A stretch of 64,000 bases of DNA from Pontibacter silvestris (GCF_020907275.1 NZ_JAJJWI010000001.1:300151-364150), one strand, 5' to 3'; positions 8,290-17,314 are shown, numbered from the stretch's first letter. Made by a program: numbers and translations. Notes: generated by a model not told the origin, from the letters alone.

Positions 8290-9039
8290 ATGGCAAATAC
8301 AAAAGACAACACAACTAAAACAAGAATAGCCGCTGTCGGTGACATACATGTGCGCGAAGCCGATCAGGGGAAATGGGAAGAGTTTTTCAGAGAAGTTTCG
8401 CAGAAAGCAGACGTGCTGCTATTATGTGGCGACCTGACCGATACAGGAAGGGCTACTGAAGCTGAAGTGCTTGCTAAAGAACTTAAATCCTGCTCTATAC
8501 CTGTTGTAGCCGTACTCGGTAATCATGATTATGAACGCGAGCAGCAGGGGGATATTAGACAGCTATTGCTGCAGGAGAACATAAACATGCTGGATGGTGA
8601 CAGTGTAGTGATTGGTAATGTAGGGTTTGCCGGTGTAAAAGGTTTTGGTGGAGGCTTTGATAAAGCTATGCTGGGCATGTTTGGCGAGCAGAAGATGAAA
8701 GAGTTTGTACAGGAAGCAGTAGACGAATCGCTTAAACTGGATGGAGCCCTTGCGCGCCTCGACAGCGAACACGTTGATATTAAGAAAGTAGTGCTGCTGC
8801 ATTATGCGCCTATAAAAGCAACAGTGGTAGGAGAGCCGGAACAGATTTTTCCGTTCCTGGGTTCGTCACGTTTGGCAGAACCAATCAATAGAAGGGAAGT
8901 AGAGGCTGTTTTTCATGGCCACGCCCACATTGGTACTCTCGAAGGAGAAACATCTAAAGGTGTAAAAGTCTTTAACGTTTCTAAACCAATCCTGGAGCAG
9001 CAAGGGTATGAGTATCCTTTTTATATTCTGGAGGTTTAA
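8290..9039 (+). CDS. Calcineurin-like metallophosphoesterase
   Basis: A 249-residue two-metal phosphoesterase with all family motifs in order: GDIH (Asp18, His20), GDLTDTG (Asp48), GNHD (Asn78, His79), LLHYAP and GHAH near residue 218. It has no signal peptide and should be cytoplasmic. It follows the nucleotidyltransferase gene with a three-base gap and ends at a strong terminator, so the pair forms a closed two-gene unit. A diesterase or nucleotidase acting on the partner's product is a reasonable inference, but the substrate cannot be told from sequence. Confidence 0.88.
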   Translation: MANTKDNTTKTRIAAVGDIHVREADQGKWEEFFREVSQKADVLLLCGDLTDTGRATEAEVLAKELKSCSIPVVAVLGNHDYEREQQGDIRQLLLQENINMLDGDSVVIGNVGFAGVKGFGGGFDKAMLGMFGEQKMKEFVQEAVDESLKLDGALARLDSEHVDIKKVVLLHYAPIKATVVGEPEQIFPFLGSSRLAEPINRREVEAVFHGHAHIGTLEGETSKGVKVFNVSKPILEQQGYEYPFYILEV

Positions 9040-9054
9040 TATATTTATAATTTA

Positions 9055-9099
9055 AAACAATGCTCCTGATGCTTAGTACAAGCATCAGGAGCATTGTTT
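9055..9099. terminator. Strong hairpin terminator
   Basis: Perfect 20-bp arms (9055-9074 and 9080-9099) around a 5-base loop, with A-rich left and T-rich right flanks, placed between the convergent metallophosphoesterase gene and the outer-membrane protein gene. It can work in both directions. Confidence 0.9.
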
Positions 9100-9100
9100 A

Positions 9101-9712
9101 TTAGTAAAGTTTACCTGCTTTAACGGTAACCTGAGCGGCAAATTCGCTTGCATTATGTGTGTCATTACCTAAAATGCCTCTATAAGATACACCTCCTGCT
9201 ATTTTCAGGTTTTTAAGGATGTTGATGTTTACTTCTACGCCAGGGTCCACTACTACATATCCTTTGGCTCTTTCTGTCATGCCCCAGTTCCAGTAGTCAT
9301 TGTTAATTGTTTCTCTGGTTTGTTCCTGAGCTATCCAAAGCGCTGCGCCAGCCAGAGCACTAAAGCTTAAATGTATCAGTCTGCTGGGGCGCAAGGTATA
9401 TTCATTCATTATACCGAAGTATACCAGTTCATTTTTCTTTCTTGTTAAGGGGGCAATGTTTTCATAAACAGGATTTACTGTTACGTAGCCACCCAAGCCG
9501 AGCAAGTAAGTTTTGTTAAGCAGTATGCCCCCATAACCTCCTACTAAATTAGCAAAGTCGCCGTTAATGCTAGAGAACTTATTACTTACAGCACCATAGG
9601 CTCCGGTAATATTTGCTTTGCCACCTAATGTCTGAATTTCTTCATCTTGTGCCTGTGCTATGGCCGGAAGCAAAAGAAACAGCAAGGCTGTCGGCAATAA
9701 AGTCTTTTTCAT
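9101..9712 (-). CDS. Predicted outer-membrane beta-barrel protein
   Basis: A 203-residue exported protein. The N-terminus is a classic signal peptide (Lys-Lys, a leucine-rich core, then AIAQAQ cleavage region). The mature part shows alternating hydrophobic strands with glycine- and tyrosine-rich turns (GGYGGILL, YLLGLGGYV, GVSYRGIL), and a C-terminal strand ending in TVKAGKLY, as expected for a small beta barrel. No specific family is recognised. It is a single-gene unit, convergent with the phosphoesterase gene, and divergent from the broken arsC gene. Confidence 0.7.
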   Translation of the reverse strand: MKKTLLPTALLFLLLPAIAQAQDEEIQTLGGKANITGAYGAVSNKFSSINGDFANLVGGYGGILLNKTYLLGLGGYVTVNPVYENIAPLTRKKNELVYFGIMNEYTLRPSRLIHLSFSALAGAALWIAQEQTRETINNDYWNWGMTERAKGYVVVDPGVEVNINILKNLKIAGGVSYRGILGNDTHNASEFAAQVTVKAGKLY

Positions 9713-9810
9713 AGTAATACTGTTTTGGTGGATTTAGTTGAAACAATTCAATGATCCAGAAGGATAATATATGGTTGCATATAAGATGTCAAATTTCAGT
9801 TAAGCTTATC

Positions 9811-9818
9811 TACTTTTG
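9811..9818 (+). promoter_or_regulatory. Bacteroidota -7 box upstream of the arsC pseudogene
   Basis: TACTTTTG fits TAnnTTTG exactly and lies 47 bases before the arsC-like start. No clear -33 TTTG was found about 19 bases upstream. It suggests the broken gene still has a promoter. Confidence 0.4.
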
Positions 9819-9865
9819 AAACTAAACTTATCCTTCATATTTTTAACCAACAAATATGGAAGAGC

Positions 9866-10207
9866 ATGCTTAAGATCTATCATAATAAAATGTGCAGCAA
9901 AAGTCGTCAGACACTGGAACTGCTAAAGAACTCAGGGCAGGAAGTAGAGGTAATAGAGTATTTAAAAGAAACACCTACTGCTGATGAGTTAAAAAGCATT
10001 TTGCAAAAGCTGAACATAAAGCCAGAACAACTACTGCGGAAAGGGGAGAAGCTTTATAAGGAAACTTATAAAGGCAAAAGCTTTACAGATGAAGAGTGAA
10101 TTGATATTATGGCTGCGAACCCAATGCTGATTGAAAGGCCTATTGTGGTGAAAGGTGACAAGGCTGCTATAGGAAGACCGCCTGAAAGTGTATTAACTAT
10201 TTTATAA
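9866..10207 (+). pseudogene. arsC: arsC-like arsenate reductase interrupted by in-frame TGA
   Basis: The frame encodes an ArsC/Spx-family thioredoxin-fold protein of normal length (113 codons) but is cut by a TGA at 10097-10099. Before the stop are the catalytic motif KMCSKSRQT (Cys10) and the usual helices. Directly after it, in the same frame, the family continues with [19 protein letters not shown] and ends at TAA (10205-10207). The LIERPIVV segment is the highly conserved part needed for the cis-Pro turn, so the 77-residue product should not fold as an active reductase. Where TGA stands, a TGG (Trp) differs by one base. No other gene in the window shows TGA inside a frame, so a nonsense mutation or sequencing error is more likely than recoding. 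Confidence 0.85.
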
Positions 10208-10249
10208 CAAACCGGGTAAACTGCTTCTAAAGCAATTTACCCGGTTTGT
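10207..10249. terminator. Bidirectional terminator
   Basis: Arms built on CAAACCGGGTAAA (10208-10220) and TTTACCCGGTTTG (10236-10248), with further pairs inside the loop. It lies between the convergent arsC pseudogene and the RND pump gene. Confidence 0.88.
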
Positions 10250-10272
10250 CATCTTTAGTTATTAGCTAAAGC

Positions 10273-13200
10273 TTACTCTTGATTTCTTTCAGCTATCACA
10301 TGAGCTGGCGTGTTGAAAGACGGTGATAAATCATCAGTTTTCTTGCCGAAGCGTGTCTTGATCTTACCAATCGCATTCTCCACTGTCAGGTAAACCGAAG
10401 GCACCAGTACCAGCGTCAGTAATAGCGAGGAAGTAAGACCACCGATGATTACCCAGGCCAGACCGTTCTTTGTTTCGGCACCGGCACCGGAGGCTAAGGC
10501 AATCGGAAGCATACCGAACACCATCGCCAGCGTTGTCATCAGGATCGGGCGCAGACGCTCGCGGCCCGCTTCGATCAAGGCCTCACGCACTGGCATGCCC
10601 TCTGCTTTCAGGTTGTTCGTAAAGTCTACCAGCAGGATCGCGTTTTTAGCCACCAGACCCATCAGCATGATCATACCGATCATGGAGAAGATACTCAGGT
10701 TCTCGAAAGCCAGCGCCAGGGCAAGCAGAGCACCGATGAGGGCCACAGGCAGCGAGAACAGTACGATAAACGGATAGATAAACGAGTCGTACAGCGCCAC
10801 CATAATCAGGTACACGAATATTACTGCTATTAACATAGCCAGCCCTAAGCTACCGAAGGCATCGCCTTGCTGCTCCAACTGGCCACCGTACTCAATCGTC
10901 ACACCGTTCGGCAAATCTTTGCTGGCCATCGCCTGCTGAATCTCGGCACCTACGGTACCCACTGGCCGGCCTACCACCTGTGCATTCACAGAGATAGACG
11001 TCATACGGTCGTTACGCTCCAGCTTACTGGCTCCCAGTTCCTGCGTTACCGTTGCAAATTGGCTCAGCGTAACCAGTTGACCCTGGTTGTTCATAAAGGT
11101 CAGGTTGCTTACATCCTCCAGGTTAGAGCGGTTGAAACGGTCCAGCGAAACGTTGATGTCATACTCGTAGCCGCCTTCGCGGTACTTGGAGTCGTCGTTG
11201 CCGCTGAAGGCTGTGCGCAGGGTGCTTCCCACATCGGCCACGTTCAGGCCTAAGGCAGCCATACGCTCACGGTCGATGTGCACCTGCAGCTCTGGGCGTG
11301 GGTCCTCTATCGAGAACTCTACATCGGTAGTGCCGGCTACACCTTTCGTTACATTCAGCACCGTGTTAGCCGCCTGCTGTACGTTTTCCAGCTCAGCACC
11401 TTTAAGTATAATTTGGATAGGCGCGTTGTTGGCGTTACCTGTAATACCGGTAGGGGCAGCTTTTGCCTTTACACCAGGTAGTTTCTGGATCTCGTCCTTC
11501 AACTGATCACCAAACTCGTCTATACCAACGGCTCTTTCGGTTTTATCCACCAGAATCACGGTAATCTCAGAGAGATAGTTGGTGGAAGTACCAGACATCT
11601 GTGAGCTACCGTAACCAACGTTACTGAACACTTTTTCCACTTCAGGGTGCTCCATAATCATCTTCTCTACCTGGGCCGTTATTTGGTTATTCTGGTAAAG
11701 CGTAGTTTGCGGCTCCATCTCCAACTGTACTACCAACTCGCCCTGGTCGCTCTGCGCAGTAAACTCACTACCGATAAAGCCAGCAGGAACAAGCGCTACG
11801 GAACCGATAAACAAGACCACAACTGCTAAATAAACTACCCAGCGGTGGCTCAGGCTCCATTTCAGGATGTTGCCGTAGCTATCCTGCAAGCCTTTGAACC
11901 AGCTCTCGAAGCCAAGCGAGATGCGGCCCCAAAGCGTGTTTTTGGTAAAGTGATCGAGCTTGCCGAAACGTGAGGCCAGCATCGGTGTGATGGTAAAGGA
12001 CACGAACAAACTCATCAGCGTAGAGAATACGATCACCAGCGAGAACTCGCGCACGATGTTACCGATAAGGCCAGGCACCAGCGAGAGCGGCAGGAACACT
12101 ACCACGTCCACCAAGGTAATCGCCATGGCCGTAAAGCCGATCTCGTTACGACCTTCCAGGGCTGCGGTACGTTTATCTTTGCCCATTTCCATGTGGCGGT
12201 AAATATTTTCCAGTACCACAATCGAGTCATCCACCAGGATACCCACCACCAGCGAGAGCGCCATCAGCGTCATCAGGTTCAGCGAGAAGCCTGCCACGTA
12301 CATCAATATAAAAGTTGAGATCATTGAGGTTGGCAGAGCCACCATCACGATCAGGGAGCTTCTTAAGCTGTGCAGGAAGATCAGCATCACAAAGGCTACG
12401 ATTACCACAGCCAGCATTAAGTCGTGCATTACGGCATCGGCTGAGGCCAGCGTATAGACAGAGCTGTCACTGGCAATGCTGAACTTCAGGTTCTGATCTG
12501 CATACATCCGCTCAATCTCGGCAATCTGTACTTTCACCAAGCGGCTTACCTCCACGGCGTTTGCGTCTGTCTGTTTCTGGATGCTAAGACCGATGGAAGA
12601 ACGTCCGTTGATACGGTTAAGGGTAGTGCGCTCGGCCACACCGTCTACTACCTCGGCCACGTCACCTACTGTTATGCGGCTGCCGTTTGGCTGGTAAGAA
12701 ACCACCAGGTTGTTGATCTGGTCCAGCGACGTAAATTTAGCCGCCACACGCAGGCTATACTGCTGGTTTGTGTTTTCTACCTTACCCGTAGGGAAATCCT
12801 GGTTGGCGCTGATAACCGTTTGCATTACCTGGTTGATGGACAGGTTGTAAGCCCGCAGCCTCTCGGGGTCTACATTTACCTGTATCTCACGCTGGTCACC
12901 GCCGATGATCTGGATCTGGCCCACACCTTCGGCTTTGGCCAAAGCAGGCTGTATACGGTCCTCTATAAGCTTGTAAAACTCTGTAGGCTTCATGTCGGAA
13001 GTTACGCCCAGGCGAAGTATAGGCAAGTCGTCGGTAGAGAACTTGCTGATCGTCGGCGCGTCCACATCATCGGGCAGGGTAGCCAGAATGCCATTTACCT
13101 TCTGCTGGGCATCCTGCACCGACTGGTTTATGTCGGCATCCTGTTTCAGCCTTACAATTACAATAGAAACCCCTTCCTGCGAGGTAGACTGGATTTTGTC

Positions 13201-13431
13201 CAGGTTCTCGAGCGAGGAGAGCGCATCTTCCACTTTCTTGGTAACGGATGTCTCCACCTCACCGGCGGCGGCACCAGGGTAAATGGTGGCCACCGTCATC
13301 ACAGGCGCATCAAATTTGGGGAGCAGGTTATAACTCAGTTGGTTATAACTGATGATCCCCAAAATGCCCAGCACCGTAAAAATCACGATGATCAGTGCAG
13401 GGCGTTTAATGGATAATTCGGTTATTGACAT
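10273..13431 (-). CDS. RND efflux transporter, inner-membrane pump (HAE1/AcrB type)
   Basis: A 1052-residue proton-driven pump of the resistance-nodulation-division superfamily. It has the usual two-fold layout: one N-terminal helix, a large periplasmic loop, a block of membrane helices, then the same again. The N-terminus MSITELSIKRPALIIVIFTV, the PGAAAGEVE motif and the helix-4 charged pair in VVGILVDDSIVVLENIYRH (proton relay) are all present, and the length is standard. It is the last gene of the operon regulator-TolC-MFP-RND, with 50 bases to the MFP gene. Substrates are unknown; drugs, bile-type detergents or fatty acids are typical. This gene and the MFP gene look more G+C-rich than most of the window. 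Confidence 0.95.
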   Translation of the reverse strand: MSITELSIKRPALIIVIFTVLGILGIISYNQLSYNLLPKFDAPVMTVATIYPGAAAGEVETSVTKKVEDALSSLENLDKIQSTSQEGVSIVIVRLKQDADINQSVQDAQQKVNGILATLPDDVDAPTISKFSTDDLPILRLGVTSDMKPTEFYKLIEDRIQPALAKAEGVGQIQIIGGDQREIQVNVDPERLRAYNLSINQVMQTVISANQDFPTGKVENTNQQYSLRVAAKFTSLDQINNLVVSYQPNGSRITVGDVAEVVDGVAERTTLNRINGRSSIGLSIQKQTDANAVEVSRLVKVQIAEIERMYADQNLKFSIASDSSVYTLASADAVMHDLMLAVVIVAFVMLIFLHSLRSSLIVMVALPTSMISTFILMYVAGFSLNLMTLMALSLVVGILVDDSIVVLENIYRHMEMGKDKRTAALEGRNEIGFTAMAITLVDVVVFLPLSLVPGLIGNIVREFSLVIVFSTLMSLFVSFTITPMLASRFGKLDHFTKNTLWGRISLGFESWFKGLQDSYGNILKWSLSHRWVVYLAVVVLFIGSVALVPAGFIGSEFTAQSDQGELVVQLEMEPQTTLYQNNQITAQVEKMIMEHPEVEKVFSNVGYGSSQMSGTSTNYLSEITVILVDKTERAVGIDEFGDQLKDEIQKLPGVKAKAAPTGITGNANNAPIQIILKGAELENVQQAANTVLNVTKGVAGTTDVEFSIEDPRPELQVHIDRERMAALGLNVADVGSTLRTAFSGNDDSKYREGGYEYDINVSLDRFNRSNLEDVSNLTFMNNQGQLVTLSQFATVTQELGASKLERNDRMTSISVNAQVVGRPVGTVGAEIQQAMASKDLPNGVTIEYGGQLEQQGDAFGSLGLAMLIAVIFVYLIMVALYDSFIYPFIVLFSLPVALIGALLALALAFENLSIFSMIGMIMLMGLVAKNAILLVDFTNNLKAEGMPVREALIEAGRERLRPILMTTLAMVFGMLPIALASGAGAETKNGLAWVIIGGLTSSLLLTLVLVPSVYLTVENAIGKIKTRFGKKTDDLSPSFNTPAHVIAERNQE

Positions 13432-13481
13432 TTCTTCTTTTCCTTAATTTTGTTTTCGCAGGCTGTTAAGGCCTGCCGCTA

Positions 13482-14552
13482 TTATTGTCTTTGGGCTGAT
13501 ACAACTTGCACTCTAGTGCTGTCGGTCAGGTTAATCTGACCTGTTGTTACCACGCGGTCTCCTTCTTGCAGGCCTTCCAGCACTTCCAGGGAAGTACCGT
13601 TGTCAGCACCTATGGTTATGTTTCTAACTACAGCCATGTTATTGCTGTTCACCACATACACACGGGCATCTTTTATACTTCCCACCAGCGCCTCGCGCGG
13701 AATCTGCAGGGTAGGTACTTCATTCTTTTTGTTGAAGGTGATGTCTACGTAAGTACCTGCTTTCAGCGGGTTTTTGTCCTGGTTCTGAATCGCGATCTCA
13801 ATCGGATAGTTATGCGCTTCGTCGCCACGGGCACTGATAAAGGTAATCTTTCCGTTGAACTTCACGCCTGGGTAAACCGAGGTGGTGATGGTAACAGGGT
13901 CACCTTCGTTCAGAGCGTACACATTACGCTCCGGTACGCTTAGCTGCACCTTTAGCTGCGATACATCCACCAGCGTGGCAACAGGTGTGCCGATGTTGGC
14001 GAAAGCACCTGTCTCTACTGGTTTCTGGGTAACGTAACCGCTGATAGGAGCTGTAATGGTGGTGTTAGAAAGCTCTTTGCGAGCCTGCTTCAGTTGGTTC
14101 TGAGCGTTTTCGTATGCCAACGTATACTGGTCTAGCTGCGCTTTAGTAGCGGCGCCACCGTTGTACAGGTTGGTGTAACGCTCGTAGTTCTGGCGGGCAT
14201 CGGCCAGCGACTGCTCTGCATTGGCAACACCTAATGCTCTGATCTGGTCGTCGATTCTGGCTATCACGCTTCCTTTTCTTACAAAGTCACCCAGTGCCAC
14301 GTTTAGGCTGGTGATTTGCCCCTGTACTTCCGACAGCACATTAATTTCTTTGTTTGGGACCACCGTTCCGACCATGGCCAGGTTGCGCTCGCTGATGCGG
14401 CTCTCAACAGGGGCCACGCTTACGGCTACGGTTGTGTTGGTGTTATCAACAATCTGGTTATTGGCATCAATTTCCTTTTTGTTGCTGAACAAGCGGAGAG
14501 CAACCAAGCCAAGTAATCCGACGATAACGACAATGATGATAATTCTTTTCAT
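13482..14552 (-). CDS. RND efflux periplasmic adaptor (MFP) subunit
   Basis: A 356-residue membrane fusion protein that joins the pump to the outer-membrane channel. It starts with a single hydrophobic segment (IIIIVVIVGLLGLVALRLF), followed by the first half of a barrel-sandwich (lipoyl-like) domain with GTVVPNKEINVLSEVQGQI, an alpha-helical hairpin (about residues 110-155), the second lipoyl half (TITAPISGYV), then beta-barrel and membrane-proximal domains. No lipobox Cys is seen. It lies between tolC (20-base gap) and the pump gene (50-base gap), so the three are one transcript. Confidence 0.94.
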   Translation of the reverse strand: MKRIIIIVVIVGLLGLVALRLFSNKKEIDANNQIVDNTNTTVAVSVAPVESRISERNLAMVGTVVPNKEINVLSEVQGQITSLNVALGDFVRKGSVIARIDDQIRALGVANAEQSLADARQNYERYTNLYNGGAATKAQLDQYTLAYENAQNQLKQARKELSNTTITAPISGYVTQKPVETGAFANIGTPVATLVDVSQLKVQLSVPERNVYALNEGDPVTITTSVYPGVKFNGKITFISARGDEAHNYPIEIAIQNQDKNPLKAGTYVDITFNKKNEVPTLQIPREALVGSIKDARVYVVNSNNMAVVRNITIGADNGTSLEVLEGLQEGDRVVTTGQINLTDSTRVQVVSAQRQ

Positions 14553-14572
14553 TTGGGTTGGATATTTCTTTA

Positions 14573-16003
14573 TTATTTTGAGTTAATATAAGTTATCAGG
14601 CTGCCTTTGGCTCTTTCCAGGTTCAGGCGGGCTGTATACAAATCAAGCAGTGTGTTGATGTAAGTATTCTGCGCTGTTCTTAGAGAAGTCTCAGCCTCTA
14701 CCACATCTGTAGAAGAACCAACGCCTTCCCTGAACTCCAATTGCGTTACTTCATACACCTCCTGTGCCAAGCCCACATTCTGCTGCTCGGCCTCTATGCG
14801 CTGCAGCGTGTTGCGGTACTGCGTCATGGCATTCGAAACTTCTAGGTTAATGCCCTGAGTCGTCAGGTTTATTTGCTCCTCTAACTGTCTTGCCCTGATT
14901 CTTGATTGCTGAATGCGGGCGTTTCGCTGCAGACCGTCAAATACAGGTATGTTCAGACGCAGACCAATAGAGGAAGTTGTATAGTCTATCCAGCCATTGT
15001 TCTCGGTTGCGAAAAAACCAAAATTTGCTCCCTGGCCTGTATAACCATAGTTTGCGTAGCCTGAAATAGTTGGCAGGTAGCCTGCCGCAATGTTTTTCCT
15101 ATCCAGCTTCTGAAGCTCTAAATTAGTTTGCAGAATCTGATATTCAATCCTGTTTTCCTGCAAGTTATCGGCCACATTCTCCAGCACAACGGCACTCATG
15201 TCTGCTGAGTAGTTAAGGGTAGTATCGCTTAGTAAGATAGGCTGGTTCAGTGGCATGCCCATCTGGTATTTGAGGCCATTTAGGGCCTGTTCCTTATTGA
15301 GCTCTGCCTGGCGTAGTTGTGAAGCTAAGTTACTGGCATTCACACGTAAACGATTTACGTCTACTTTTTTAGCTACACCGTTCTCGAACTGCAGCTCTGT
15401 TGTCTGAAGAATCTTATTTGTATTATTGAGGTTGCTGCGCAGTAGAGCCAGTTGCTTGTCTACTACAATTACCTGGTTGTAAGCATTGGCAATATCGTAA
15501 GCAGTTTCTTCGGTTACCTGTTGCGTTGTTTGCTGGTAGAGCTGCGTAGACTGCTTGGCTGCCTTTAAGCCTACCCAGAAAGACGGATTAAAGACCATCT
15601 GTGTCACTTCTCCTGTCAGCGAGGAGTTATACTTCTGGCCCAATGTAATAGCCGTTGCTCCTGTGTCTTCGCCATCGTTGTCCCCACCGGAACCTGCTCC
15701 AGGAAAAGCGTTTCCAGCTAATACCAGCTGTGGCAGCTTTAAGTTATCTACAAAACCGCCTGTGATGTTAGCCTGCGGCAGGCCGCTGCCTTTAATCTCG
15801 TTTATCTGTTTCTGTGCAATATCCTCGTCGTAGCGGGCAACTTTTATGTTGCTGTTGTTCTGCCTGGCGTACTCTATGCAATCTTTTATGGAAAAAACTG
15901 CCGTGTTATCCTGTGCTATGGCAGGCATGCTTAAAAAGCATGAAAGAAGGACTGGGATTGTCCAGCCACGCCAGCGGTTTTGTTGTTTCTTTTTGTTAGA
16001 CAT
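14573..16003 (-). CDS. TolC-family outer-membrane efflux channel
   Basis: A 476-residue outer-membrane factor with a signal peptide (basic start, hydrophobic core, SMPAIAQ). The two repeats of the OEP domain are visible: long coiled-coil segments rich in Gln, Asn and Ala (QLALLRSNLNNTNKILQTTE; QVVEAETSLRTAQNTYINTL) and the conserved proximal strands SSIGLRLNIPVFDGLQR. It forms the trimeric channel for the RND pump encoded downstream. First structural gene after the regulator, 90 bases downstream of it. Confidence 0.94.
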   Translation of the reverse strand: MSNKKKQQNRWRGWTIPVLLSCFLSMPAIAQDNTAVFSIKDCIEYARQNNSNIKVARYDEDIAQKQINEIKGSGLPQANITGGFVDNLKLPQLVLAGNAFPGAGSGGDNDGEDTGATAITLGQKYNSSLTGEVTQMVFNPSFWVGLKAAKQSTQLYQQTTQQVTEETAYDIANAYNQVIVVDKQLALLRSNLNNTNKILQTTELQFENGVAKKVDVNRLRVNASNLASQLRQAELNKEQALNGLKYQMGMPLNQPILLSDTTLNYSADMSAVVLENVADNLQENRIEYQILQTNLELQKLDRKNIAAGYLPTISGYANYGYTGQGANFGFFATENNGWIDYTTSSIGLRLNIPVFDGLQRNARIQQSRIRARQLEEQINLTTQGINLEVSNAMTQYRNTLQRIEAEQQNVGLAQEVYEVTQLEFREGVGSSTDVVEAETSLRTAQNTYINTLLDLYTARLNLERAKGSLITYINSK

Positions 16004-16093
16004 GTTTCTTTCTTTTTAAGCTAGAATGGTCTTAAGTTTTTTAGTTTTGTTTATGCAGTTTGTTCTGAAATTAATGAACTATCTGAGTAAAAA

Positions 16094-16558
16094 TTAAGCT
16101 CTGCTTTTCTCCCATCTATCCAGCAACTTCGGAAGCTCCTGGTGCAGGTAATCTAAAAAGCCAATTACTTCCTCCAGGTCACTGCAATTGGAGGTAGTGT
16201 TTTCACTCTTTTTCTCTTCTAGTACCTCCCGTAGCAGCTCTTTAAAGCTTGTCATCTGTTCTATGCGCTTCGAAAAGCCATCACGCCAGTTCGAAATTTT
16301 CAGCCTGAAGTACCTTTTGCGGTCGCCAGGGAAGGTGGTATAATCAATCTGGTCTGTTTGGATGAGCAGGTTGATCGAATTGCTGGTGGCACTCTTGCTG
16401 ATGCCTAACGCATCGGTTATTTCATCAAAAGCCAGCGCTGGTTTATCTGCTACAAAAAGCAGGCCCATTACACGCGCAGCTGCAGGCTGCATGCCTGACT
16501 GTTCATGAAAAATGCCTATCTTTTCTATCAGTGCTTTCTGTTTATCTGTTAATGTCAT
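16094..16558 (-). CDS. GbsR/MarR-family transcriptional regulator
   Basis: A 154-residue winged-helix DNA-binding protein of the GbsR branch of the MarR superfamily. The helix-turn-helix spans about residues 35-65 (LAFDEITDALGISKSATSNS), the wing is TTFPGDRKRYFRL, and the C-terminal helices should dimerise. I chose the ATG at 16558 rather than the longer frame to 16696, because a good promoter (-7 box at 16593-16600) lies between them and the extra residues do not match the family. As the first gene of the efflux operon it probably represses its own promoter, lifted by a pump substrate (inference). Confidence 0.87.
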   Translation of the reverse strand: MTLTDKQKALIEKIGIFHEQSGMQPAAARVMGLLFVADKPALAFDEITDALGISKSATSNSINLLIQTDQIDYTTFPGDRKRYFRLKISNWRDGFSKRIEQMTSFKELLREVLEEKKSENTTSNCSDLEEVIGFLDYLHQELPKLLDRWEKSRA

Positions 16559-16592
16559 TTTTTGCTGTTCCTTATCTGTAGTTAGAACACTG

Positions 16593-16635
16593 CAAATGTA
16601 AGCATAGTTCTCTTGGTTCAAAAAAATAAGAACTA
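16593..16635 (-). promoter_or_regulatory. Promoter and candidate operator of the efflux operon
   Basis: On the minus strand the sequence reads TTTG (ending at 16619), an 18-base spacer, then TACATTTG (16600-16593): both Bacteroidota boxes with near-ideal spacing. AGTTCT (16606-16611) and AGAACT (16629-16634) form an inverted repeat around the -33 box, and AGTTAGAACA lies just downstream at 16580-16589. These are fitting sites for autoregulation by the GbsR-type product. Confidence 0.65.
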
Positions 16636-16797
16636 AATTTCTGAAATATTTATGATGTAAGGCCAAAGTAGTTTTCGAGGTATTTAATTTACTCAACCCT
16701 TATTCATAGAATATGGCAAATGAAATATAATGTGCATATTTACATAATTAAACAGAAAGTTTTGTTGTTAAAATTTTTATAAATCTTAATTCAAACT

Positions 16798-17301
16798 ATG
16801 AGCATTGATAGCCAGAAGCTAAAGGTTTTTGAAGAAACAGAGAAGACATTAAAGGAACAAGGGTTCAGTATTGATAAACAAGACCAGACTCGCCCATGGG
16901 GTGGTTTTTTTGTAATCAATGAAGATCAGGCACAGCAGTTTGCCAATATTTATTTTGATGGCATGGATGTAAACCAGTTAAAGATTTCTGGTAAACTAAG
17001 CCCTAAAATTTTAATTGTTGCACCACAAAAGCGCTTGTCCTGGCAGTATCACCACCGTCGTGCCGAAATCTGGAGGGTGGTTAAAGGAAATGTTGGTGTA
17101 GTTACCAGCGATACAGACGAAGAGGGGGAAGTAAAGATATTTACACCTGGTGAACTGATTACATTAAAGCAGGGAGAACGTCACCGTTTAGTAGGTCTTG
17201 ATGACTGGGGTGTACTTTCAGAAATATGGCAGCATACCGATGTTGACAATCCTTCTGATGAAGAAGACATTGTTCGAGTGCAGGATGATTTCGGACGCTA
17301 A
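16798..17301 (+). CDS. Cupin-domain protein, mannose-6-phosphate isomerase type II-like
   Basis: A 167-residue single cupin. The first cupin motif is seen in WQYHHRRAEIWRVVKG (two His and one Glu as metal ligands) and the second in PGELITLKQGERHRLVG (last His). This is the form of the C-terminal isomerase domain of type II phosphomannose isomerases, and such stand-alone proteins in Bacteroidota are often labelled sugar-phosphate isomerases. An RPWGGFFVI segment near residue 30 also fits this group. It would act on a sugar phosphate in the cytoplasm, but the reaction is not certain. Single gene, ending at a clear terminator. Confidence 0.78.
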   Translation: MSIDSQKLKVFEETEKTLKEQGFSIDKQDQTRPWGGFFVINEDQAQQFANIYFDGMDVNQLKISGKLSPKILIVAPQKRLSWQYHHRRAEIWRVVKGNVGVVTSDTDEEGEVKIFTPGELITLKQGERHRLVGLDDWGVLSEIWQHTDVDNPSDEEDIVRVQDDFGR

Positions 17302-17314
17302 CAGTTAGAACAGT

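Noticed and set aside
10097-10099. TGA read as selenocysteine or Trp in arsC
   Set aside because: No SECIS-like element was evident and other genes here do not contain in-frame TGA; the position would be Trp in the most economical restoration, so simple mutation is preferred.
12820-13416. 198-codon open frame antisense to the RND pump gene
   Set aside because: Follows from the codon bias of the pump gene; its translation is not protein-like in pattern and the sense gene is certain.
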